A stretch of DNA of 64,000 nt from contig NC_088297.1 of assembly GCF_032854445.1 (NCBI RefSeq), positions 16,069,127-16,133,126 of the forward strand. Direction: 5' to 3'. Origin of the DNA: Liolophura sinensis (lineage: Eukaryota > Mollusca > Polyplacophora > Chitonida > Chitonidae). The translations under genes were made by a program, and so were the position numbers. How positions within the stretch are numbered: the first letter of the stretch is position 1; each line of letters begins with the position of its first letter. Below are positions 1 through 12,375 of the stretch, piece by piece. The notes under the pieces were generated by a model that did no database searches, was not told the origin of the DNA, and saw nothing but the letters and a program-made list of their open reading frames with translations.

Positions 1-440
1 AGTTATCCACGGACTATGAGTTTGAAACCTAAATGGGGGAGGCAGCACATTTTTAATCCCTTGGGGCGGCAGTAATGTGAAGCTGGACCTTGAACCATCG
101 TTACGTTAAGAATGGATTGTAGCGTAAACTGTAGACGGTTACAATCTGTCATTTTCTACTGTAATGTCGTACTGTTTTTAGTGTGACGTCATCATGATGA
201 AATGATAAAGGAATATTTGACGTCAATAAAATGATGACACGGTCTTGCTGTCGGTCGTTCGACAGGTCCCCATTAGATGTCAAGTCCAGAACATATGCTG
301 TCTTTCCTGAATACCACGTAGAAGTGATGACTGCTTTTCATGTACACGTTACATTGTTATATAAAATACTTATTTATTTCTTTGGTAACTGGGAGCTATT
401 TCACAAAGCGTACGTAATCTCATACCGACAGTACTGGGGC
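1..440. other. Flank left of the Harbinger element
   Basis: No gene is recognised. At about 388-412 lies a short stretch (GAGCTATTTCACAAAGCGTA) that resembles the Harbinger terminus starting near 436, so it may be the remnant of an older related end. Nothing else is supported. Confidence 0.4.
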
Positions 441-457
441 CAATTTCATAAAGCTGC

Positions 458-490
458 GTACGCAAAATTTACACCGTAAATTTTGCGTAC
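458..490. repeat. Perfect hairpin inside the Harbinger left end
   Basis: GTACGCAAAATTTAC and its exact inverted copy GTAAATTTTGCGTAC are separated by 3 bases. Subterminal palindromes of this kind are candidate binding sites for the transposase or its Myb-like partner. That role is inferred. Confidence 0.6.
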
Positions 491-603
491 CGGTACGGAA
501 AAATTTACACCAGCGTCCGTTTTCCTAAAAATTCTTACGTATCCATTATGCGTAAATTTCCGTGTAAAACTACGGCACCTTCTGGGCTACCGTAAAGCCT
601 AAT

Positions 604-2614
604 AAACGTGCGTTTTGGCGTAAATTCAACAAGGCGAATGTTCTCTTGGCCGGCCTCGCTGAAAGACGAACCATTCGAAGAGGGCGTGTTTTTCGTGATC
701 GTACTCACCCTCTGGATGTTTTAAATGACGGCGATGTCGTCGCTCGGTATAGACTTGACAGGCGGTCAATTTTGCAAGTTGTGGACTTCTTAACACCGGC
801 TTTGGAGAGACCTACTAACCGGAACGATGCAATTCATGTCGTCCTGCAAGTCCTCACAGCTCTGAGATACTATGCCTCAGGGTTTAGTGAGCGATCTTCA
901 TGGGATAAGTGTTCCAAGCACGTCCAGAATAGTCAGAAGTGTCACTACCGCCATCGTTAATTTAAATACATATCCCCTTTCAATTTCATTTCCCTCAAAT
1001 CCGAGGGAAATTGCAGAGGCCCAGCAGGCCTTCTACGAGATTGCAAATTTCCCACACGTAGTCAGTTGCATAGATGGCACGCAAATTGCCATAAAGTCCC
1101 CAACAAAAGATGAACATGTGTTTATGTGTCGCAGGAACTACCATTCACTCAACGTGCAGGCCACAACAGATGCGAGACTTAGGTGGGTATTAGGTCATTC
1201 GCCGACATCAACGCCTTCTACAACTAGGTCAAAATTTCAAGGGGAATAACTTTAATGGCTATCCCAGAGCGAACACCTGCATAAATCACATAGTTATTAG
1301 ACTATTGAGCCTTTTCTTGTACAAAGCAGTATTCAATCATTCGGGAGATATTAAGTTTTTAAATTTTAAAACCTTTAAATATTACAGCAAATGTTGTGTG
1401 ACGTCATACTGTTCCAATTTGAAAAATTTTTGTGTGCAGCATCACTTTTTAAAAATATTAAGTGGATTGATTACAGAAAGCTGTCAAATACGTGCATGCT
1501 GAATTTCAACATTTTTAGTGATTTCCTGTGTTCTAAGTGATGGATGGTTTTAGGGCTACAATTAACTGTTTCAGACACTGTCCAGTTTTGATCAAATTAG
1601 TACAGATACATTTTGTAGCACCTCATAGCCTTTCAAGTTCGAAAACTAGTTTGGTTCGTGCATAAGTTTTGCATAGATTAATAGCATGCATGGGATAACA
1701 GTATTCTCAGAATCTCCAGATTAAAATTGATTGTGGCCCTGCATGCTTTCTTGTTACTTCCTGCAGATTCACCAGTGTAGTATCTAGGTATCCAGGGTCA
1801 GCACATGGCAGTTTCATACTGAAGCAAAGCGGCATTTGGAGGAAGTACCAGAATGGTGAATTTGATGGTACCATTATCCTTGGGGACAGTGGTTATCCTC
1901 TGAAACCATGGTTAATGGTACCCTTCATACAGACACATAATGATGCACAGGCCAAGTACAACAAGAGCCACAAAACTACAAGGTGCACAATTGAGAGGGC
2001 TTTTGGAGTAGCTGAGTCGAGGTTTAGGTACGAATAACGTCTGCTTTATCATGATTTTCACAGATTATATAAAGCTTCTGCCCATAACACATTTCTTACA
2101 TATATAGATATAGGTCTACACAATGGACCGTCTTTAACACCATTAATCTTGATGTTGGTTCAGCCATGGTTCCACTGGTTTACACTGTGCACTCCCGTTT
2201 TCAGCATGCAAGAGTAAACCGGTCATAAGTGACACAAAGCACTTTAATCAAATAAATAAACCACCATTATAAAACTTCCTGCTATATATATATTGAAATT
2301 GGCCGTTCATTAGTTGCGAGAGTACTTTTCATTCCCTGACCGTTTCATTAAATTTTGAGAGGTACTCCATCTGTCTGTCATTCAGATGTATTCACCACAA
2401 ATCTGGCGGGTTCCTGATGCATTCGCCAGAAGTGAGTGCACAGGTTGTTGTAGCTGTCTTTAAGCTACACAACCTGTGCATCAACAACCAGCTACCTAAC
2501 CCCGAGATAGATCCGGACGATGCGGAAGAAGGGGATGATGATGATGACCATACCACAGGTGTTACCCTGCTTGCAGATGGGGCACGAGCCAGAGATGAAC
2601 TTGTTAGGTTCTGA
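604..2614 (+). pseudogene. HARBI1-like transposase, spliced, one break
   Basis: This is the DDE transposase of the Harbinger element, which cuts and joins DNA at the element's ends. I read three exons. Exon A runs about 604-1182 and carries RGRVFRDRTHPLDVL, ARYRLDR and VVSCIDGTQIAIKSP, the last giving the first catalytic D. Exon B is 1767-2027, with YPGSAHGSF, then ILGDSGYPLKPW (second D) and TIERAFGVAESRF (the E). Exon C is 2386-2614, with HHKSGGFL and VFKLHNLCIN. Both introns are GT-AG and phase 2 and restore family-typical sequence exactly (DARLR|FTSV and ESRFR|CIHHK), so they are real. About 11 nt appear lost near 880, shifting frame between LRYYASG and DLHGISVPSTSR. No ATG starts the open frame; it is simply open upstream of 646. 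The second intron is about 360 bp. Probably inactive. Confidence 0.8.
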
Positions 2615-3596
2615 TTTAGCTAGTAACCTGTACTACAAGTTGGAATTTTTGCTGTTTAGATAAATATAGTATTTCACTTAAAACTCCGCCCACAACAGAG
2701 CTGCAGCCTGACTGGAAAGCCATGTCGAAGTTACTATGCATGATGTCCTACATAGTTCGATTACACAAACACCTCGCTGACCAGTACTTATTCACAGCCT
2801 TATGCTGAGGGCCAAACGTACCAAGAAAGTGCCCTAACACCATTGTTAGTCTTATATATGAACTAGTACTGCGTGCAGTTTTAAGGCTTTCAAGCTGTTT
2901 CATACGCAATTTTCAGCTTTTGCATCAGTGTACAGCAGTTGCAGGGTACTGCAGAGTTTGTACCGATAGTCCAGAACAACTAATACTGTCTAATACACAT
3001 ATAATGCACATATAGCCTTTGCACTCACCAGTTTTCATCTTCTCACCTTCAAGTATGTATCATTTTGCACTTTAGCATTTTGTCACAATACTACACATCA
3101 CAGAGAATAAAGAAGACATGTTACATAATCAGAACGTCAAACATTGTCAGGCAGCAGACTTTTAATATCCCTGTTAGCCATCAGTGTGCATGTAGCATGA
3201 AAGTGCACACATACAGTACATATATAGACGTCTTAGTACAAAAATAATATTTTATGACATTCGTTTGTCTCTAAAAATATAATTTTTTTTGGATAAAATT
3301 TTAAAAGAGAAGACCGAGGAAATACAATGTAAATTGTTGTAAAAAGAGTACGGTTTGAATCGGGTTTTAAAGTCTTGCTTTCTGATTTATCAAAATTATT
3401 TTCACAGTTACCTCCCCTTTCACATGAAGGTATTTATTATTTGCGATTAAGTGTGTTATGACCTTCCATTAAATTTTGTTACCTCTACGTAAATCTAACA
3501 AAAAAATTGTTCACCATTTTCAAATCTTCAAACCATAATCTTTTCACACAAACTTTCCAATACTTCCCCGCCCTTCTGCATTAAGTCATTTACAGT
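2615..3596. other. Non-coding interior of the Harbinger element
   Basis: AT-rich sequence between the two convergent genes of the transposon. It holds no recognisable coding segment and presumably contains the two 3' ends. Confidence 0.4.
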
Positions 3597-3722
3597 AACC
3601 TGCGGATGGTTGTAGGTTTTCCCCAGGCTATGCCTAGTTTCCTCCCACCATAATGCTGGCCGCTGTCGTATAAGTGAAACATTCTTGAGTACGGCTTAAA
3701 ACACCGATCAAATAAATAAATG
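3597..3722 (+). repeat. SINE-A, 3' part
   Basis: A 5'-truncated copy from CCTGCGGATGG to the AAATAAATAAAT tail, lying just outside the last exon of the Myb-like gene. It inserted after the Harbinger element arrived. Confidence 0.85.
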
Positions 3723-3733
3723 AGAGTAACATA

Positions 3734-6700
3734 TCAGTTGGTGTGGATCTGTTGAAGCAAAATAGTGGTCAAATCTGGCCATTCGCTAATTCCACTCTGG
3801 GCAACAGCAAAGTTAAACCTGTGTTGCTCCAGAGTGAAACGTGCCTTCTCGATCTGAAGCCTTTCCCTCTCGACCGCCAGCCTTTGTTTCTCGAGTTCTT
3901 CCAGCCTGTCCATCTGTGTAGGTGGAACTTTTTTTGCTGTGGGAACATTCAGCTTGTTTCGCAGAACTATTAACATAACAAAAAATCATGCAAAATCTGT
4001 ACAATGCTGCTTTAGCTACGAATCAGTAATGTTAGTATATGATACGCTGGTAAAAGTTACACTGGGAAACAAAAAGATTAATGTATGTCCCGTGATCTGC
4101 CATTCACTGATTAAGTAATCAGTCAAGGAACTACTAAAATCCAAGAAATGAAGCTTATCATAGATATTCCTGAGTATTAAAAACAGATAACATCTTAACC
4201 AAATAGGCAAAACCAAACAGTTCAAATGGAATCACTCTCCATGCACCTTTGTTTTCCAGACAACACTTCAAATGATCAGGACAGCACCAAACAGTGGACA
4301 GACAATTGACATTACCGTTTGCATTTTGGGGTTCCACATCCAAGTCTGCCAGGCTTTGGATAACATTTACATTGCTTGTCTTGTACTAGAATTTTTCTGG
4401 ACCTTGTGAATAAGGCATCAAGGTCTCAACCCAAGAACTCACAGCATAGGGTGACAGGTGTTCTAAACGTATGCTCATTAAAAATCTAGTGACACAGTCA
4501 TTCTTTTTTTGTTTTTTTGTCTGGTAGCATTTTGTTATGAAAATAACAGTATTACTATCACCTTCATGTGTGTATATGTGAGTTATTTTATAGAATCGTT
4601 GCAATAGTCATTACCTTGCACAGCAGATGGCGTTTCACTAGGCTGGATAGCATAATCTTCAAAGGCATGGGGGGAGGTTGATGGTTCTGTAGGCATATTT
4701 CAAAAACAGGAATCCGTTGCAAATCAAATGTGTCTAGTACAGGAGCTATGTTGATTAAGAGTAGAAAGTGGATTTCTCGCTTAATTGTGTACCTGACATC
4801 TCTTTATTTTATCGACTGTAATTGTTTGCCCAGCGAAACTGGTCATTAACTTTGTATAAACTGAGTAGAATAACAAAATCTGTAATGCAAATAAGCGGTC
4901 TGATGGAGGATTTGTAAACATATCAGTGTACTGTACATAACATTAGCACATTTTTGAACCAATATTGTGAATATACTTATATATAATGACAATGTACCTG
5001 GTTCAGATGGTGTTGTATGGGGGGCCTTCACCCATGGCAGGTTCATCTTCACAAGTCATCTACAAATAAACCTTTGGCAAGTCATTTGCATTTGTTCAAC
5101 TAAACTTGTTTTAGTCCATTCATCAGCATTCTAATGGCAGACAGTTCATATGGAAAAGCATCTGAACACTGATTGTAACAAAGACTTCCCTATGTGTGAG
5201 TTAGAGAGACACTAACTTGACCAGCCCAAAACACTGTGATTGATACCTAACCACGCCACATGCTTATTTCATTTATTACTTCCATATTATTTCATGCCAT
5301 ACTCAGGAATTTTTTACTTATATGATGCCGATTAGTTTTATGGGTGAAGCAAACTGGAGTGTCTAGGTAAAGCACCCATCTTTGGCAAAATTTTCATTTT
5401 TTCCATAACTTTTCCATACTGAAACTTACAGTAAATTATTGGTATATCATAGTGATGGAAGACAAGTCAAGTGGCCTTCTGCGAAAAATTAAAGAGACGG
5501 TACAAGCAGCCACACTAGCGATATCAACCACTTAATATTTTTGCCAGGGCCACACTGACAGTAATGGACAATATTATACCGTTATCTAAACTACCTTGTA
5601 AAGTGTCAACTCCCTGAGACACCTCCTCTATTGCAGTGTCACCCAGTAAAGCTATTATCTGCAAATGAAACCAATAAAATTTCATTGTAACTTTCCTTTG
5701 AGACACATGGAAAATATATTTTAGGAGCTGTCAAATGTTTTTGTTTAAGCCTAAAACAGCTTGAATACATATATGCATTTTACTAACATGCATTTATCTG
5801 TACTAAATTGTTTAATATGTCATAATCATTAAAGGAGTATTAAGCTAAAATAGTGCTGAAGTCTGTAGGGGAGAAAAATATGCATACCCTGAAGGAAATC
5901 ACCAGAAAGCCCTCACTGACAAGAGTAACAAGGCCTTTGCTGTGTAAAAACTTTTAGTTTGACACTATTATAGTGACAACAGGGATTTATTTATTACGAA
6001 TCTCGGAGTTTGTGTGACACCTTTAATTCCGTATCAGATGACTCCTCCATGGGAGCCCCTCCTCCAGTCTTTCTGGCATCCGCCCTCCTCCTAGCCTCTT
6101 TGTGCTTAACCTGACTTGACAGGTCACTCCACTTTTTCTCAATTTCCTCCACTGTCCTCTCAACTTTCGCCACACTGTTCACTCTATGAAACAATAATAT
6201 TGCACAATGCATTCTAAATAGAAACATAATATCCAGATTTGATTGTACTTGTCACCAAAACTAGGTAAATCAAAGAAAAGGACAAACTGAAATAGTATTC
6301 ACAAATGTTCATTTATTTATTTATTTGATTGCTGTTTTAAACGGTACTCAAGGATATTACCCCCATACGATGGCAACCAGCGTTAAGGTGGGAGGAAGCC
6401 AGGCTTAGCCCAGGGGAAACCCATGACCATCCACAGGATGCTGACAGACCTTTGCAAGGACGGCCAGAGAGGAAGCCGTATTCACATATGTACTATGAAG
6501 ATATAAGTATGTGAATTAAAATGAAAACACAGTTTCCAAAGGTGAATCCTGATTTATCAATTCACTTAACCAAAACATCGATATCAGAAGTTCTTAGTTT
6601 AGAAATAATAACAGATATGTATTGTAGATAGTTTTTACTTCTGCCAGGGCAGGAAATACCATGCCAGATGTAAAAACAACATTTTTAAAACAATCTTGTA

Positions 6701-7185
6701 TCTCTTAGAATATTTTAATTTTAATGTTGTTTTCACATGACACTGTGTGGATGTGAGTAGCCTTCAGTTTAAAAGGCCACAAGAGGACAGACAATCCTTT
6801 TCAATTCCAAAGCACACTAAGAATGTGATATCATAATTATTTACTCCCTTTTTTCAGCCTATTTTTGCCCTCATAAATCCACTTTTAGGTCAAAATTAGG
6901 AATGGCAGCACCAAGGTACTGATATGTTTGAAGATTCTGAATGAACACAGATTAAGCTAGGGGAACTTCAAAACACTGAAACAGCCCATTGCAGCATTAA
7001 TACTTGGGCTTAAGGTACCTTTGGTATATCTCATTCCAAGCCCTGTTCTTCTCAGATTTGGTCACATGTTTACCAAACTTTGCCTTAATAAGGTGGTCAT
7101 GATCCTCAAGGGCCATGACCAAGGCCTTGGTCGCCCTGGACTCCCAATTAGGCTTCTTTGCCTCCTTTACAACATTCAATGCCAT
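3734..7185 (-). CDS. Myb/SANT-like partner protein of the Harbinger element
   Basis: In PIF/Harbinger this protein binds DNA and carries the transposase to the nucleus and the ends; here that role is from family knowledge. Exons, read on the minus strand: 7185-7019, 6183-6021, 5658-5595, 5059-4998, 4686-4615, 3936-3734. Exons 1 and 2 join as RAWNEIYQ-R-VNSVAKV and form a SANT-like helix bundle with EIEKKWSDLSSQVKHKEAR. Exon 3 codes IIALLGDTAIEEVSQGVDT, the GDTA...GVDT motif usual after the domain. Exon 5 is Ser/Pro-rich. The last exon is a coiled coil rich in E, R and L (LEELEKQRLAVERERLQIEK). Phases 2, 0, 1, 1 and 1 fit, except that exon 4 is 62 nt where 63 is needed, so it may carry a 1-nt loss or use another acceptor. 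About 243 residues. The start is the first ATG of exon 1 (MALNVVKEAKK). Confidence 0.72.
5275..5400 (-). repeat. SINE-F, decayed copy
   Basis: GCCATACTCAGGAATTTTTT begins a stretch resembling the other SINE-F copies at 13405, 24640 and 59140. It is an old variant of the SINE tail family with no clear ends, in an intron of the Myb-like gene. Confidence 0.5.
6310..6480 (-). repeat. SINE-A, partial
   Basis: The (TTTA)n tail, the diverged ACGGTACTCAAGGATATT motif and the core up to GGCCAGAGAGGAAGCC are visible. The tRNA head is missing. It lies in intron 1 of the Myb-like gene. Confidence 0.8.
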
Positions 7186-8025
7186 GATGACTGAAGTAAC
7201 AAACGACAGCTGTCAATGTCAATTTCCCATAATTCATAGCAACCAGTTAATCAGCTGATTTATTATCATGTCACAAGGCAATGTAAAGCAATTTCTTGTG
7301 CCCCCCCCCCCCAAAAAAAATGAAACCACATCAACTAAACACTATGCGGTACACTGGTATTTGTAGAGTAGAATATTTGCATGGTTAACAAGCAGAGTGC
7401 AATCATAAAGATAAAATCTGATATGTCATTGCACGACTCCTTGAAAACCTTTTCGTTTTCCAACTGAAGTCTTGCGTAACCGGTGTACCCTGAGGAAATA
7501 AACATGTGTCAGTTCATAAAATACACGGATACAAGCAGTAACTTACCTCAACGATCTGTTTTACCTAATCCAGTTGTAAATAATACCTTATACTCCTCCA
7601 TATCTGAGTATTTCTAACCTCTTGGTCATCAATTCGTGTTGTCAACTTCGGACCGCCATTTTCTTCCCGCCTGACGTCACACCCGAGTATGTTATCTATC
7701 GGCTGCACTACAAAAACTCACTGAATTTCCAACGCTATCACATTAAACTTCATCAAAACCAGCTGGGCAAAAGTAATTACAAAAGTAATGATTTGAAATG
7801 AATATCCCAACAGGTGACAATGAAAGTAAGCCGGCGTACCTCTGGCATACAAGCGCCTTGCGCATGCAGCGGCGGGATCTACCCGCCTGCATAAGCACTC
7901 ACTCATTTCTGATTGTCGTAACACGTCTATCCATAACGACATCCAAAAATGGACCTGCTTTTACGGAGAAAAGTACGGAGAAATTTACGCTAATTTATAC
8001 GGAGAGGTTTATGAAATTGTAAATC

Positions 8026-8555
8026 ACTATGGTCACAATCGTAGCCTTAGCTAACAATCGGCGCCCCCTTGCACGAAGGGATTGTAAGCTACGATAGTTG
8101 TTATTTGCAATCGGAAATTACTATCGGGTGTAAATATACAGTTCTAAATATTTACAATCGCCTCAAATTTAACGTTAAGTACAAATACTTAGGTGCACTA
8201 TTGATTAGTACTTCTCCACTCGGTGTACAAAGATGTGCAATGTAATTGTGTGAAAAAGATGCTAAGAGCATTTTTTGTTCATACCTGAAGGAACTGAAAA
8301 AAGTTATAATCAATCTTTATAATTAAGTTAAATCAAAAATGCAAAATATTTGATCTGATAACATGATGTACAAGCGACTAGGCCTATATCTGTCATAAGG
8401 GCGCGTTTGTTCGTCTAAAGTAGGTGATTTTACAACTTTATCAATGAAACCCACGAACAAATGGAAAGCAACAATGTTCTTTCATGACGTCACGAGTGGT
8501 CAGTCGTCAGCTGTCTCGTTATTGCTTGAACACAAAGGAAATTTAATTATTCTTC
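8026..8555. other. Intergenic, with an imperfect hairpin
   Basis: CACAATCGTAGCCTTAGCTA (about 8034-8053) pairs imperfectly with GATTGTAAGCTACGATAGTT (about 8088-8107). This may be a small MITE remnant or part of the adjacent element. No gene is seen. Confidence 0.35.
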
Positions 8556-9203
8556 ATGGAGTTTACCATAATGATAAAAGCTGTGCTGCCTTATCTGCAG
8601 TCAACTGAATGTCAGTGTTACAAAACTGCATGGTGTGATGAACGTTTTGTGAACATTGTAAATCTTTACAATCCCTGCAATAGGACTGAACCAAGTGACC
8701 TGAGCAAAGTACTTGTGTCTTCTGTAATATTATGCAGAGATTTTAACGCTTATAACGAACTATGGGGAAGTGACAACACAGATATTAATGATCGTACAGT
8801 TGCTGTGTTTATAGATGAAAATAAATAATAGATGAAAAAAGTTCTCCGAAATGATGGCTCCGGTACTAGGCTCGATATCCGTACTGGCAAAGTATCGGCA
8901 CTTGATCTTACCATCTGTACTGCAGATCTATGTCCTGCCTTCACTTGGAACGTTGACAATGTCTCCCTTTGCCAGAGCGATCATTATCCGATAATGATTA
9001 ACCTTGGTTTGTTACCGCATTGCAGCTCTGGAGTAGGTCTCCCTAAATGGAAATTGAAGAAGGCAGACTGGTACAAATATCGTAAGGAATGGGAGACGAG
9101 CTTTTCTGAATTTTTTTCAATTATATTGATACTTTTAATTCAAACGCTGATGCCATCAACTTTGCAGCTGAGAAATCTATTCCTCAGTCGAAGCCTAGTC
9201 TAG
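8556..9203 (+). pseudogene. LINE endonuclease remnant
   Basis: Two open segments, 8556-8828 and 8832-9203, are in the same frame and separated by a stop. They cover the C-terminal half of an APE-type endonuclease. DFNA and SDHYP, two active-site blocks, are visible, but G of GDFNA is R. The protein would nick target DNA to prime reverse transcription. Confidence 0.8.
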
Positions 9204-10100
9204 GAAAGACACCAGTCCCATGGTGGAATGAGGAATGCAGCTCAGCTATAAGGGACAGGAAACGGACAAAGAATAGGGCATGTCTTTCGCGTCTCTATGA
9301 AGATACCATTGAACATAAACGCTGCAAGGCTGTTGCACAGTGTGTTATTAAGCAAACACAGAAAGCCCATTGGCGTAAATATTTCTCAAATCTCACAAAT
9401 CGCACTTCTCGTAAGACCGTGTGGTCCCAGGTGAAAGCAGTCAGCGGAAATCGTAAGCACTCAACTATTCCTATACTGAGTACTGATACGACATGCTCCG
9501 TTACAGATAAAGAAAAATGCAATGTTTTAGCAGATAACTTTGCATATGTATCAAGTTCAGATTACTACCATCCGGAATTTCTGGAACACAAGGAAAACAT
9601 GGCAAAAACTCCAATTCTTTGGAGAATGTATTATTGGATGATTTGGCAATAAATGAAGAGTTTTCACTCCCTGAGTTAAAACAAGCTCTTTCAGCTAAGA
9701 AGGACTGTTCTCCCGGAGAAGGCAAGTTACTGAATGATTAAGAACTTGCCAGAAAAATGTTTAAACGTTTCGTTTAGTTCTGTACAATTCTGTGTGGGTT
9801 AAAATGTATCCCCCCCCACCCCCTTAGCATGTTAGAGGGCAACAGTAGTCTCATTTGCCAAACCTGGAAAAAACGCATCGCTTCCGTAATCATACCGACC
9901 AACTGCACTGACGTCTTTTCTTTGTAAAATCATGGAGACTACATATGGTGAATTCTAGGTTGGTTTGGTTTCTGACTAAAAACAACATTTATTTGCCCAC
10001 CCAAAGCGGATTTTGAGCTAACAGAAACACCACCGATCATACTGTAACACTTGAGTCAACCATTCTTAGGTCTGTGGTCAACAAAGAGTCCCTCTTTACA

Positions 10101-10961
10101 GTTTTCTTTGACATCGAGAGAGCTTATGATATGCCATGGAAACACGCCCTGTAGATGAGGATGAAAGACCTTGGTATTGGTGGTAACTTATTTGGTTGGG
10201 TTCAAAGTTTTGTGTCTGACCGGCTAATTCAGGTACGTATTGGCAAAACCTATTCCCACCCTGTTCTTGTTGAAAACGGGGTGCGCCAGGGAAGCGTAAT
10301 ATCGCCAACTCTCTTCAACATTGCCATAAATGACCTCCCTGAAGGGTTGAATCCTAATTTAAGCCGTTCGCTATTAGCAGACGATAAAGTCATATGGTAT
10401 GGTACAAGAAATCTTCTGCTTACTAGAAAGTACACACAAGAAGGTTTAGATGATATCTCAGCCTGGAGTAAAGCGTGGGGGTTCAAGTTTTCAACAGCGG
10501 AGTTACTACCTTCCATGTCGGTATATCTGAATGGTGGTGAGGTTAAGATTGTACAATTATTTCGTTATTTGCGTGTTTTGTTTGACTCTAAACTTACTTG
10601 GAATGCTCATGAAAATCCCATTATAGCAAAATGTCAGAAAGCTCTCAATCTGATGAGAGCTGTATCTGCGAAATGTTGGGGCGCTGACACTTATTGTCAT
10701 TTGTTAATGTATCGAGCGCTTATTCGTCCACGGTTAGATTATGGATGTGAAGCCTACGATTCTGCCTGTGCTTCAGTTAAAGCTAAGCTTGACAGTATTA
10801 AATGTTCAGCGCTCCATATTGCAACAGGTACGCTTAAAACAACTCCCTTAAATATACTTCAACATATATGTAATGAATTGCCTCTTTTTTGTTCGAAGAC
10901 AGTTTCTATCTCTGCCATTTGGAGTGAAGTTGATGGCTTCACATGGGAACTCAGCGACTGA
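10101..10961 (+). pseudogene. LINE reverse transcriptase remnant
   Basis: The longest open piece starts at 10155. The frame upstream carries TVFFDIERAYDMPWKHAL (first catalytic D) before a stop at about 10152. RT motifs follow in order: the GVRQGSVISP block, then LLADDK with the two catalytic aspartates kept but the aromatic residue before ADD changed to L. Thumb and connection sequence such as LMYRALIRPRLDYGCEAYDS is typical of I/Jockey-group LINEs. Confidence 0.85.
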
Positions 10962-11034
10962 CATTTTCAGACCATCCTATTATTATATTCTGTTTGAAGG
11001 TACAAGCAGAAAAAGATAGCCCTTTGGCGTACGA

Positions 11035-12016
11035 GTGAAATGTTTGTGCGACACAATGCAGATCGCCGGCATTCAAATCTGGTACAATATTATCCCTGCG
11101 TTTCCTCCATGGAAGTTACGTCTACCGAACATTTCACAAGCGCTACACAGAGAAGTGAAAAAGTCAGATAACTCAGAGTTTATTTCCCTTTTCTCTAGGG
11201 TTTATATAGCCAGAACGTGGAGCCATTATCTACAGGTTTTTACAGATGCCTCAAAGTGCCCGGATACTGAAAAAACCGGCTGTGCATTTTGTGTCCCAGA
11301 AATTCACCATAGTAACGCGTTTAGACTTTCGGATGCAGTATCGTTATTTACTGCTGAATTGACTGGGATTCTGTGTGCGCTGCATTTTTTAGCCGATTTT
11401 AAGCCAGCAAAAGCCGTTATCTTAACGGATTCGATACTTGCTTTACAGAATTTTACGCCAAGGAAAGGGTCTCCAAAAATTTTTAATATACTTCATTTAT
11501 GTACCTCTCTATTCTACCAAGGTGTGGAAATCTGTTTTCAGTGGGTCCCAGGTCAGTCTAGTATTGCAGGTAATGAATTGGGCGGTCAAGCTAGCGAAAC
11601 AAGCGCTGTCTTATTTACATATTGTTCAACATGTGTCTGCGTCTGTTTCAGAAGCAATGTAATAAATTTAAGCGGAATTTTATTTCAATTTGACGGAAAG
11701 AACGAGACACCTCCACTAAAGGGAGATATTTTTATAATTTTAATAACAGTGTTTCTAATTCTCACCTTGTTAGTCTTTCTTCCATGCGAGCAGAAATCCT
11801 ATGCAACAGATTGAGGACCGGGCACATTCAAACGAATTCTTATTTAAACAGATTTCATTTACATGATACGGGTGTTTGTGATCATTGCCAGGTTGAGGAA
11901 ACAATTGGGCATATGTTGTTCCGATGCCCACAATGTACTCTCCAGAGACATCGCTATTATGCGGAACTACTCTGGGAATTACACCAATCATCAGTCACGA
12001 TCGTTAAAAAAAATTA
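11035..12016 (+). pseudogene. LINE RNase H and CCHC tail remnant
   Basis: RNase H is seen at about 11230-11610 (VFTDAS, AELTGIL, LTDSILALQ). The usual PGHxGIxGNE block is PGQSSIAGNE, so the histidine is lost. After a frame change, 11784-11960 carries RLRTGHIQTNSYL and the CX2CX5HX4C zinc knuckle seen at the C-terminus of I-group ORF2. Confidence 0.8.
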
Positions 12017-12375
12017 GCCAAAGTAAAGAATTCAAATTTTGTTCATTTCTCATTATAGTAAGATTTGTAGTATTTTTTTTATGAACTTCAGTTGAAAGCG
12101 TTTATGAGAGTCAAGCGCTGTACAGAAATCGTAAATGTCAGTTGGCAGATGCGTTTACTTTTTGTCACAGTTTTAGTTCTTTTTCAAACGGTCTCAAAAG
12201 TGGGAATTACATTTATAATAAAAACAGGAAATACCGTAGTAGATGTATGTCGTGTGTCGTTTTAGTCATTTGTGTCGATCTTAAGTTTGTAGGTCTAAAT
12301 TTTTATCCATGTGGCGCGCGGCCTTATATTGAGTGCATTGGCTGTTCATAACCTCGCCTTTCTCTGATGGGCCAT
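12017..12375. other. No recognised feature
   Basis: AT-rich sequence downstream of the LINE. Short open frames here show no family resemblance. Confidence 0.4.

Larger units (their letters stand above)
436..8025. mobile_element. PIF/Harbinger DNA transposon with both genes
   Basis: A roughly 7.6-kb element holding a HARBI1-like transposase gene (plus strand) and a Myb/SANT-like gene (minus strand) in the tail-to-tail arrangement typical of PIF/Harbinger. The left end contains CAATTTCATAAAGC (441-454). The right end contains its inverted relative GTTTATGAAATTG (about 8008-8020), so the termini form an imperfect inverted repeat. Just inside the left end is a near-perfect 15-bp hairpin (458-472 against 476-490). 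I could not fix the 3-bp target duplication expected for the family. SINE fragments at 3597-3722 and 6310-6480 inserted later. Boundaries are good to about 20 bp. Confidence 0.75.
8556..12016 (+). mobile_element. Decayed LINE with endonuclease, RT and RNase H (I/Nimb-like)
   Basis: A non-LTR retrotransposon read in several frames. Order: the apurinic-type endonuclease middle (VNIVNLYNP, then CRDFNAYNELWGS where GDFNA is expected, then LCQSDHYPIMI); a linker with PWWNEECSSAIRDRKR; RT with VFFDIERAYD, NGVRQGSVISPTLFNIAIND and LADDK in place of the usual Y/FADD; RNase H with VFTDASK, AELTGILCAL and LTDSILAL; and a C-terminal CDHCQVEETIGHMLFRC zinc motif. Endonuclease plus RNase H points to the I superclade (I or Nimb); Jockey elements lack RNase H. 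ORF1 and the start of the endonuclease are missing, which fits 5' truncation at insertion. Several stops and frameshifts make it inactive. A short A-rich stretch near 12006 may be the 3' end. Confidence 0.88.
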
